Assembly (NCBI GenBank): GCA_003105225.1
Contig: PQAK01000220.1
Location: forward strand, 25,407-45,795
Length of the DNA stretch: 20,389 bases
Source: Deltaproteobacteria bacterium
GTDB lineage: Bacteria; Desulfobacterota; Deferrimicrobia; Deferrimicrobiales; Deferrimicrobiaceae
Direction of reading: 5' to 3'
The notes beneath the pieces were generated by a model, which was not told the DNA's origin, did no database searches, and saw only the letters and a list, made by a program, of their open reading frames with translations. The first letter of the stretch is position 1. Each line of letters opens with the position of its first letter. The position numbers and the translations under genes were made by a program. Below, piece by piece: positions 1-5,820 of this stretch.

Positions 1-1302
1 GAAGAACCAGCCGCAGCTCGTGTGCATCAACTGGGCGTGCCGCTGGATCTCCAGCAGCTTCAATACCAGGGTTTCCTGCTTCTCCGTCAGCTTCCGCCTC
101 GCATGTTTCCCGAGGAACGCCGCGACGCTGTCCGGAGAGCGGTCGAGGATGACCCCGATGTAATCGTCCCGGGCCGCCCACGGGTTCTTGAGGAACCTGC
201 CCCCCGTCTCCTCGAAGCGGGCCGAGAGATCGTCCCTTAAGGCGTCCAGCGCCTCGCGGAGGGGGGAGCGCCACTCCTGGTTCCAGCCGGGATGCCCACC
301 GGAATTGCACCCGCAGTTGCCGCGCCACCGTTCGATCCCGTGCACGCAGCTCCAGGAGGTGTTCTCGAGGATCTCCACCTCGTGGGTCGGGGGATGGAGT
401 TCCAGGTACTCCCCGTAGATCGTGATGCGGGCAAGCCGTTCCGAATCGATGCGGTGCAGCGCATAGGAGAGGGCCATATCGCCCCATGCGCGGTGATGGC
501 CGTACGTCTCCCCGTCGGTCGCGATGTGCACCAGGCGGGGCGAAGAGGCGTCTTCCGGAAAGCCGCCGAGGAGCCTTCCGGCAAGCTTCTCCCCGCTCTC
601 CAGGAGATCCTCGAACGCGACCGCCCTGGATATGGGACCGTCGTAGAAGAACAGGAAGAGTTTCCGCCCGGACGGCAGCCGCAGTTCGTAGGGCATGGCG
701 GGGTCGATCCGGCCGCCGCTCGCATCCTGCCATTCGCGGCTGCCCTTCCTGCGCACCCTGCCGGCCTGGTGGGGAGCCAGGATCGTGTAGCGGATCCCCA
801 GCTTGTTCAGGATCTCCAGCGATTCGAGGTCCACCGCGGTCTCGGGCAGCCACATCCCTTCCGGCTTCCGGCCGAAGCGGCGCTCGAAGTCCCGGATCCC
901 CCAAAGGATCTGGGTATGCTTGTCGCGCCGGTTCGCCAGCGGGAGAATGACGTGGTTGTAGGCCTGCGCGATGGCGGAGCCGTGGCCGGAGAAGGTCTTG
1001 CGGCTTTCATGGTCCGCCGCAAGGATTGCCTGGTAGACATCCGGCTCCCGCTCCTCCAGCCAGGAAAGGAGGGTGGGGCCGAAGTTGAAGCTGATCCTCT
1101 TGTAGTTATTGACGATCCTCTCGATCCTGCCGTCGCCGTTCAGGATGCGCGAGGCGGTATTGGGCGCGTAGCATTCCGCCGTCACCCGCTCGTTCCAATC
1201 GTGGTAGGGATATGCGGAATCCTGCAGTTCCACGCTCTCCAGCCAGGGATTCTCCCTTGGGGGCTGGTAGAAATGACCGTGGATGCAGATGCAGCGATCC
1301 AT
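1..1302 (-). CDS. GH57 family glycosidase with DUF3536-type C-terminus (COG1449-like), 3' end cut by window
   Basis: The reading frame starts at an ATG at 1302 and stays open to base 1, giving 434 visible residues without a stop; family members are usually much longer, so the C-terminal part lies outside the window. The N-terminus carries the GH57 signature HGHFYQPPRENPWLE (residues 8-22). The putative nucleophile is Glu154 in GMWLPETAVD and the putative acid is Asp263 in HIATDGETYGHH. The last visible residues, MHTSCGWFF, resemble the start of the conserved DUF3536 region. The family is annotated as alpha-amylase/alpha-mannosidase-like and is thought to act on cytoplasmic alpha-glucans such as glycogen; the exact substrate cannot be read from sequence. 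An AGGAG ribosome site (1315-1319) overlaps the treZ stop codon and only 15 bases separate the two genes, so the two are very probably co-transcribed. No signal peptide is seen. Confidence 0.93.
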   Translation of the reverse strand, partial: MDRCICIHGHFYQPPRENPWLESVELQDSAYPYHDWNERVTAECYAPNTASRILNGDGRIERIVNNYKRISFNFGPTLLSWLEEREPDVYQAILAADHESRKTFSGHGSAIAQAYNHVILPLANRRDKHTQILWGIRDFERRFGRKPEGMWLPETAVDLESLEILNKLGIRYTILAPHQAGRVRRKGSREWQDASGGRIDPAMPYELRLPSGRKLFLFFYDGPISRAVAFEDLLESGEKLAGRLLGGFPEDASSPRLVHIATDGETYGHHRAWGDMALSYALHRIDSERLARITIYGEYLELHPPTHEVEILENTSWSCVHGIERWRGNCGCNSGGHPGWNQEWRSPLREALDALRDDLSARFEETGGRFLKNPWAARDDYIGVILDRSPDSVAAFLGKHARRKLTEKQETLVLKLLEIQRHAQLMHTSCGWFF

Positions 1303-1317
1303 CGCCGCGGGGATCTC

Positions 1318-3207
1318 CTATGCTATTGAGAGGAGGATGAAGGATTTAGGTTTCAGGGAAATGGATGCTATTTCCTGCACGTCCAGCTTCGCGGGGATCG
1401 TTCCGCCGTCCCCTCCCCACCGCTTGTCCGCGGAATCCAGCAGCTTCTTCCATTTTCCCGGCCGGAGCGGCACATCGAGGGAGACCGTCGAATCGCCGAA
1501 ATGATACGCCGCGGCCGCCTGGGCCGGGCCGTTCCACCGCCGCACGAAAAGGGCCTTTTCCCTGCCGCAAACGGTAACCTCCATGTCTTCCTTGCTCAGG
1601 CGGGAAAGGGCGGGGTGCTCTTTCCGGAGGCGGATCAGCTCTCGGTGGAGCTCCCGCAGGATCCGGTGCCGTCCCCGGGTTGCAAGGGAAGGGTTCGGTT
1701 TGGCGAGCAGGAAGGTGGATTCGTCCTGCGGGTCGCGGGGCTCCCCCTCCCAACGAAACGCGGCGAATTCCTCCTTCCTCCCGCTCCGCACCGCCTCGAC
1801 GAGGGCCGCGTCCGAATGGCTGATGAAATACGGAAACGGCGCTTCTTCCCCGTACTCCTCGCCCATGAAAAGAAGCGGGAGGAACGGGGACAGGAGCACG
1901 ACGCCAGCGGCGAGCTTCAACGCGTCGAAGGAGACGAGCCGGCTCAGGCGCTCCCCGTCCATCCGGTTGCCGACCTGGTCGTGGTTCTGGGAAAAGACCA
2001 CCAGCCGCCGGGCCGGCACCGCGCGGGAGGAGCCGCCGTGGCGGCGCTTCCGGTATTCCGAATATTGCCCGGAGTAGACGAACCCCTCGGTGTGCGCCTT
2101 GGCGAGGTCCTCGAGGCTTCCGAAATCCCGGTAATACCCTTGCCGCTCCCCCGTCAGCAGCGCATGCAGCGCGTGGTGGAAGTCGTCGTTCCACTGGGCG
2201 TCCAGGCCGTATCCCCCCGTTTCCTTCGGGGAGACCGCCCGCGCGTCGTTCAGGTCGCTTTCCGGGATCAGGTGGAGGATCCGGTTCTCGCGGGCCGCCA
2301 GGGCGCGGACCGCATCGGCCAGCTCCGCGAGAAACGGGCAGGCGCTGAAATCCAGGATGCCGTGGATGGCGTCGATGCGCAGGGCGTCGATCCGGAGACC
2401 GGAGAGCCAGTACAACGCGCTCTCGATGAAGTACCTTCGCACCTCGTCGCTGCACGGGCCGTCGAAGTTGACGGCGTCGCCCCAAGGGGTCTTGTACCGG
2501 TCGGTGAAATAGGGGCCGAAATCCCCCAGGTAATTCCCCTCGGGTCCCAGGTGGTTGTAGACCACGTCCAGAACGACGGCCAGCCCCCGGACGTGGCAGG
2601 CGTCGACGAGCCGCGCCAGCCCCTGCGGGCCGCCGTAACTGTTCTGCGCGGCAAAGGGGTAGGTCCCGTCGTATCCCCAGTTCCTGCCGCCGGGGAACTG
2701 GGCGACGGGCATGACCTCGACCGCCGTGATCCCGAGGTCTTTGAGGGAGTCCAGGCGCGGGATGACGGCATCGAAGGTTCCCTCGGGCGTGAACGTCCCG
2801 ACATGGATTTCATGGAAGATGCAGGTTTCCAGGGGGATTCCGGGCCAATCCGGCGCGCTCCACCGGAAGGCGCCGGGATCCACCACCCGGGAAGGCCCGT
2901 GAACCCCTTCCGGCTGGCAGCGGGAGGCGGGATCGGGGCGCTCCTTCTTCCCGTCCAGCCGATAGAGGTAGAGGCACCCCGGGAAGACGTTCTCCGCCAC
3001 CCCGTGATGGTATCCGAAGGAATCCCGCGCCAGCGGGACTGCCCGCTCCGCCGGCGAGACGATCCGCACCTCGATGTTTCGGACCCGGGGGGCGTACACG
3101 AGGAACCGGCAGCGGCCGCCTTCCAGGCAGGACGCGCCCAGCCCCGCATCCCGGTGGGGTCCCCTCCGTCCCGTGGACAAGATCCGTCCCTTCCGCGCCG
3201 GATTCAC
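1318..3207 (-). CDS. treZ: Malto-oligosyltrehalose trehalohydrolase (GH13)
   Basis: This 629-residue protein releases trehalose from maltooligosyl-trehalose, the second step of the TreY/TreZ route from glycogen or maltodextrin in the cytoplasm. An N-terminal CBM48-like beta domain spans about residues 22-110, with FLVYAPRVRNIEVRI near its start. The GH13 barrel follows, with FHEIHVGTFTPEGTF at 131-145 and DVVYNHLGPEGNY at 214-226. The nucleophile is Asp279 in LRIDAIHGILD, the acid/base is Glu316 in HLIPESDLND, and the third acid is Asp410 in FSQNHDQVGNR. A C-terminal beta domain ends at 629, so length and motifs fit an intact TreZ. The chosen start is a GTG with no good ribosome site; a TTG ten codons in (3180) follows GGGACGG and is an alternative. 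It lies 49 bases behind a small unknown gene and 15 bases ahead of the GH57 gene. TreY is not in the window. Confidence 0.96.
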   Translation of the reverse strand: MNPARKGRILSTGRRGPHRDAGLGASCLEGGRCRFLVYAPRVRNIEVRIVSPAERAVPLARDSFGYHHGVAENVFPGCLYLYRLDGKKERPDPASRCQPEGVHGPSRVVDPGAFRWSAPDWPGIPLETCIFHEIHVGTFTPEGTFDAVIPRLDSLKDLGITAVEVMPVAQFPGGRNWGYDGTYPFAAQNSYGGPQGLARLVDACHVRGLAVVLDVVYNHLGPEGNYLGDFGPYFTDRYKTPWGDAVNFDGPCSDEVRRYFIESALYWLSGLRIDALRIDAIHGILDFSACPFLAELADAVRALAARENRILHLIPESDLNDARAVSPKETGGYGLDAQWNDDFHHALHALLTGERQGYYRDFGSLEDLAKAHTEGFVYSGQYSEYRKRRHGGSSRAVPARRLVVFSQNHDQVGNRMDGERLSRLVSFDALKLAAGVVLLSPFLPLLFMGEEYGEEAPFPYFISHSDAALVEAVRSGRKEEFAAFRWEGEPRDPQDESTFLLAKPNPSLATRGRHRILRELHRELIRLRKEHPALSRLSKEDMEVTVCGREKALFVRRWNGPAQAAAAYHFGDSTVSLDVPLRPGKWKKLLDSADKRWGGDGGTIPAKLDVQEIASISLKPKSFILLSIA

Positions 3208-3256
3208 GGGCCCGCGGATTGGCGTCGCGCCTTGTTGGCGGGTTCAGGCCCGGGGT

Positions 3257-3622
3257 TCACCGCGTGCGGGAGGTGAAGAAATCCTCCCCCTCCCACGCCA
3301 TGCTGTCCACGCGCATCTCCGAGAGGATCTCGAACTCCCCGTCGAATTCGAAGACGGCCATGCACCGGTCGTCCGCGTCGAGAAAACGGACCCAGTAGCG
3401 GTCCTGCCCGAGAATGCCGCCGTCGATCGTCCAGACTTCCGGGACATCCATCATCCATTTGGAAAAAATCTTTTTCAGAGGATATGCCGTACCCTTGACG
3501 ACGATCGCGGCCCCGCCGGACCCGACCTCGCCGTACCGATCCTCCATCCGTTTTCTCCCGGGAAAATCCACGACGGCACCCTCGATCGTTGTGAAGAAGA
3601 GTCCATCGTTCTTCTTATCCAT
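3257..3622 (-). CDS. Hypothetical protein, 121 aa, first gene of the treZ-GH57 arm
   Basis: I do not recognise this protein. The open frame extends further upstream, but the start at 3622 is preferred because the complementary strand carries GGAGGAA at 3641-3635, although the spacing of about 12-13 bases is rather long. The product is acidic and looks beta-rich, with alternating hydrophobic stretches such as GGAAIVVKGTAYPL (36-49), ILGQDRYWVRFLDADD (70-85) and MAVFEFDGEFEIL (88-100). It has one cysteine (Cys87), no signal peptide and no membrane segment, so it is probably soluble and cytoplasmic. It is read in the same direction as treZ with a 49-base gap, suggesting one transcript with treZ and the GH57 gene and a possible role in glucan or trehalose metabolism. 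That role is guessed from position only. The Shine-Dalgarno sequence lies inside a perfect palindrome. Confidence 0.72.
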   Translation of the reverse strand: MDKKNDGLFFTTIEGAVVDFPGRKRMEDRYGEVGSGGAAIVVKGTAYPLKKIFSKWMMDVPEVWTIDGGILGQDRYWVRFLDADDRCMAVFEFDGEFEILSEMRVDSMAWEGEDFFTSRTR

Positions 3623-3725
3623 AATAGTAAGATGTTCCTCCGGGAGGAATTGTCCCATCGGAGCCGCCGGGGATTCGATACTACCGAACGAAAAAGGAAT
3701 CTCAGGTAAGGAGGACGAAATCCCG
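3623..3725. promoter_or_regulatory. Divergent intergenic region driving both trehalose/glucan arms
   Basis: The 121-residue gene (minus) and the DUF5752 gene (plus) start at opposite ends of this 103-base stretch, so promoters for both arms should lie here or in the adjacent 5' coding parts. I find no convincing consensus -35/-10 pair. A GATACT hexamer near 3677 is a possible plus-strand -10 without a matching -35. AAGGAGG (about 3708-3714) is a strong ribosome site for the DUF5752 gene. The palindrome at 3635-3649 is the only other clear structure. Confidence 0.5.
3635..3649. promoter_or_regulatory. Perfect 7+1+7 palindrome covering a Shine-Dalgarno sequence
   Basis: TTCCTCC (3635-3641), one central G, then GGAGGAA (3643-3649) form an exact inverted repeat in the 103-base region between the divergent arms. 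On the minus strand the GGAGGAA half is the likely ribosome site of the 121-residue gene, so in its mRNA a six-pair stem with a three-base loop could hide that site. As DNA, the symmetry is also what a dimeric repressor operator would look like. Which role applies is inference, and chance is possible because both halves resemble ribosome sites. Confidence 0.4.
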
Positions 3726-4379
3726 ATGAATCCCTTCGAAGTGAAGGACTGCGCCCTGCTCATCCGGATGAGCGGGCTTCCCCCCGCGGTGAACCTGCGG
3801 GAATTGCGGGAACGGATCGCCGCATGCGGCGAAAACGTGCTGTACCACCATTTCTGCGAAACCACGCTCCGGCCGACGTTCGACGATCCCGATTACCGGA
3901 ACGACTTCGCGGTCTGGTCGAAGCTCTACCTGGGCGACCGCGTGCTGGCGGAACGGCTGGGGATCCTCGACCCGTACGCCTCGGATAGCATGGAGGAGCT
4001 TCGGGCGGCCGTCCTGGACATCATCGACGACCGGCTTGCGGAACTGACCATGGTCCCCTGGGTCCGGCCCGGCGACGAATTCCTCTTCAAGGAAGCGACG
4101 ACCGTGGTCTTCGATACCGGCGAACGGATCCACCATCCGCGGGACCTGGCCCCGGCCATCGGGAGGATGACCAACGGGAGCGTTTACTATCATTTCCTGG
4201 AGGCCCTGCGGCGTCCCCCGATCGGCAAGGACGATTTTTCGGCGTGGCTCCTGGAGGGGGGAGAGGAGTACGCGTCCTACCTGGTTTCCCTGGGATCCAT
4301 CGATATCCAGTTCCACAGCCTCGCGCACCTGCGAAAGGAGCTGGTGGCGGCGCTTGCGCAGGCGGGCGTAGGGAAATGA
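3726..4379 (+). CDS. DUF5752-family protein, internally duplicated, coupled to treT
   Basis: This 217-residue protein resembles DUF5752 proteins, which I recall as neighbours of TreT-like glycosyltransferases; the biochemical role is unknown. The open frame extends upstream, but the ATG at 3726 has a strong AAGGAGG ribosome site 11 bases ahead. The sequence contains two similar halves, about residues 4-104 and 119-212. VLYHHFCETTLR (38-49) aligns with VYYHFLEALRR (153-163), NDFAVW (59-64) with DDFSAWL (169-175), ILDPYASDSMEELRAAV (80-96) with SIDIQFHSLAHLRKELVAAL (191-210), and KDCALLI with KEATTVV. The paired Tyr/His/Phe motif suggests a conserved pocket or interface in each half. No signal peptide or membrane segment is seen. 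Its stop overlaps the treT start by four bases (ATGA), so the two products are made in step and may work together. Confidence 0.88.
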   Translation: MNPFEVKDCALLIRMSGLPPAVNLRELRERIAACGENVLYHHFCETTLRPTFDDPDYRNDFAVWSKLYLGDRVLAERLGILDPYASDSMEELRAAVLDIIDDRLAELTMVPWVRPGDEFLFKEATTVVFDTGERIHHPRDLAPAIGRMTNGSVYYHFLEALRRPPIGKDDFSAWLLEGGEEYASYLVSLGSIDIQFHSLAHLRKELVAALAQAGVGK

Positions 4380-5614
4380 GCCCGCTCCTTTCCGCCTACG
4401 AGGCGATCGCAGGGTCCTCCGCATTGACCCAGCTGCGGCGTCTCGGGGAAAAACTCGCGGGCCTCCGCGTCGTCCACGTGAATTCCACCCGGGAGGGCGG
4501 CGGCGTGGCGGAGATCCTGGAATGGATGGTCCCCCTCATGCGGGACGTGGGGGTGGACGCCTCCTGGGAGGTGATCCACGGGACGCCCCGGTTCTTCGAG
4601 ATCACCAAGGCGATCCACAACGGCCTGCAGGGGAAGGCGGTCGATCTTCCGAAGAAGGACTGGAGGATCTACCAGGACGTCAACGAGGAGAACGCCCAAA
4701 GGCTCCGGCCCCTGCTGGAGGAGGCCGACATCGTCATTATCCACGATCCCCAGCCGGCCCACCTGCTGAAGCTCTGTCCCAACCGGAAGGGGAAATGGAT
4801 CTGGCGGGCCCACATCGACATCAGCCGGCCGTTCCGGCCCGTCTGGAAGGTGCTGCGCACGATCGTGGACAAGTACGACGCGAGCATCTTCTCGATGACG
4901 GAATTCGCCCAGCCCCTGCCGCACCCGCAGTTCCTGGTCCCCCCGAGCATCGACCCGCTGAGCGAAAAAAACCGCGAGCTGGGGCCGGAGGAGATCGCGG
5001 GCGCGCGGACCGAATTCGGGATCGACCCGGAGCGGCCGCTGCTCGTCCAGGTCTCGCGGTTCGACCGGTTCAAGGATCCGATCGGGGTGATCCAGGCGTC
5101 CCGCCTCGTCCGCAAGGTGATCCCCGTGCAGCTCGTCCTGGCCGGGGGCGGCGCCACGGACGACCCGGAAGGAAAGGCGGTCCTCGAGGACGTGATGGAG
5201 GCGGCGGAGGGGGCGCCCGACATCCACGTCCTTCTCCTTCCATCGGGCGCCCACACGACGATCAACGCTCTCCAGCGCATGGCGGACATCGTCCTGCAGA
5301 AATCCACCCGCGAGGGGTTCGGCCTGACGGTCACGGAAGGGTTATGGAAAGGAAAGCCCGTCATCGGAGGGGACGTGGGGGGGATCCGCCTCCAGGTGGT
5401 GAACTATCACACCGGGTTCCTGGTCAACACGCCCGAGGGGGCCGCGCATCGCATCCGATATCTGCTGCGCCATCACGATCGGGCGGCGGAGATGGGGCGC
5501 ATCGGACGCGAGTTCGTCAGGGAGAATTTCCTGTTGACCCGTCATCTCCGGGATTACCTCACTCTGATCCTGGCGATCCGGAGCGGCAGGGAAGAGCGGG
5601 TCGTATTCGTTTAA
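4376..5614 (+). CDS. treT: Trehalose synthase-like glycosyltransferase (GT4, TreT type)
   Basis: This 412-residue GT-B enzyme resembles TreT, which makes trehalose reversibly from an NDP-glucose and glucose in the cytoplasm. The N-terminal Rossmann domain starts with VVHVNSTREGGGVAEIL (32-48), a TreT-like glycine-rich loop, and continues with EVIHGTPRFFEITKAIHNGLQG. The C-terminal domain carries LLVQVSRFDRFKDPIGVI, and the retaining GT4 E-x7-E pair at Glu313 and Glu321 (REGFGLTVTEGLWKGKPVI). Length and motifs match an intact enzyme. The ATG overlaps the stop of the DUF5752 gene by four bases, so translation is coupled. A relaxed sugar specificity or a different disaccharide product cannot be excluded, but the neighbouring treZ supports trehalose. 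About 200 bases of non-coding DNA follow, and no convincing terminator was found. Confidence 0.9.
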   Translation: MSPLLSAYEAIAGSSALTQLRRLGEKLAGLRVVHVNSTREGGGVAEILEWMVPLMRDVGVDASWEVIHGTPRFFEITKAIHNGLQGKAVDLPKKDWRIYQDVNEENAQRLRPLLEEADIVIIHDPQPAHLLKLCPNRKGKWIWRAHIDISRPFRPVWKVLRTIVDKYDASIFSMTEFAQPLPHPQFLVPPSIDPLSEKNRELGPEEIAGARTEFGIDPERPLLVQVSRFDRFKDPIGVIQASRLVRKVIPVQLVLAGGGATDDPEGKAVLEDVMEAAEGAPDIHVLLLPSGAHTTINALQRMADIVLQKSTREGFGLTVTEGLWKGKPVIGGDVGGIRLQVVNYHTGFLVNTPEGAAHRIRYLLRHHDRAAEMGRIGREFVRENFLLTRHLRDYLTLILAIRSGREERVVFV

Positions 5615-5641
5615 CCCCGGTCCGGTTTACCGCAAGGATCT

Positions 5642-5746
5642 CCCGAATAATTAACGCAACATTTCCCCCCGAGGGACATCTTACCCACGACTTTTTTTGG
5701 AACCTGTTGATCGCCTCTGTTGAATTGTATTGAAAAACATATAGTT
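5642..5746 (+). repeat. Copy A of a paired intergenic element upstream of the fdh operon
   Basis: This segment aligns along its length with 11723-11829, the intergenic region before gspE. The best preserved part is a 34-base box (5656-5689) starting GCAACATTT and ending ACATCTTACCCACG; by eye about 31 positions match copy B with one or two small gaps. Then follow an unconserved 19-base stretch, the box GATCG(C/T)CTCTGTT (5709-5721), and GAAAAACATAT (5732-5742). The spacing between boxes differs by only one base between copies. The role is unknown: an upstream activator site with promoter, an RNA leader motif or a dispersed repeat all fit. Confidence 0.75.
5717..5745 (+). promoter_or_regulatory. 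Possible sigma70-type promoter inside repeat copy A
   Basis: CTGTTG (5717-5722) and TATAGT (5740-5745) are separated by exactly 17 bases. The -10 is a good match to TATAAT and the -35 is weak. The other copy of the repeat keeps the pair with the same 17-base spacing (CTGTTT/TATGCT), which is the main reason to take it seriously. A start near 5752 would leave about 70 bases of leader before the catalytic subunit. Confidence 0.4.
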
Positions 5747-5764
5747 GTTCGTTGTTTCCACCGC

Positions 5765-5779
5765 TGGCGACATGGCTGC
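5765..5779 (+). promoter_or_regulatory. Possible sigma54 (RpoN) promoter of the fdh operon
   Basis: TGGCGACATGGCTGC has the GG-N10-GC spacing of a -24/-12 promoter (GG at 5766-5767, GC at 5778-5779) and matches the consensus at TGGC and TGC. A start near 5791 would give a leader of about 30 bases containing the GGAGAGGAGA ribosome site. RpoN control of formate metabolism is known in other bacteria. The match is short and not perfect, so this is tentative. Confidence 0.3.
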
Positions 5780-5820
5780 GATCGATCTCACCGGTCCCGT
5801 CTCGGAGAGGAGAATCGACG

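Noticed and set aside
1501..3276. A 591-codon plus-strand open frame opposite treZ
   Set aside because: TreZ on the minus strand has all catalytic motifs; the plus frame is a composition artefact.
5615..5640. Intrinsic terminator after treT formed by CCGGTCCGG
   Set aside because: The inverted sequence is too short and is not followed by a T-run.
5642..5820. A known riboswitch (c-di-GMP GEMM or molybdenum cofactor type) upstream of fdnG
   Set aside because: I do not see the conserved GEMM core or a convincing Moco motif; the conserved boxes do not form an obvious shared stem in both copies.
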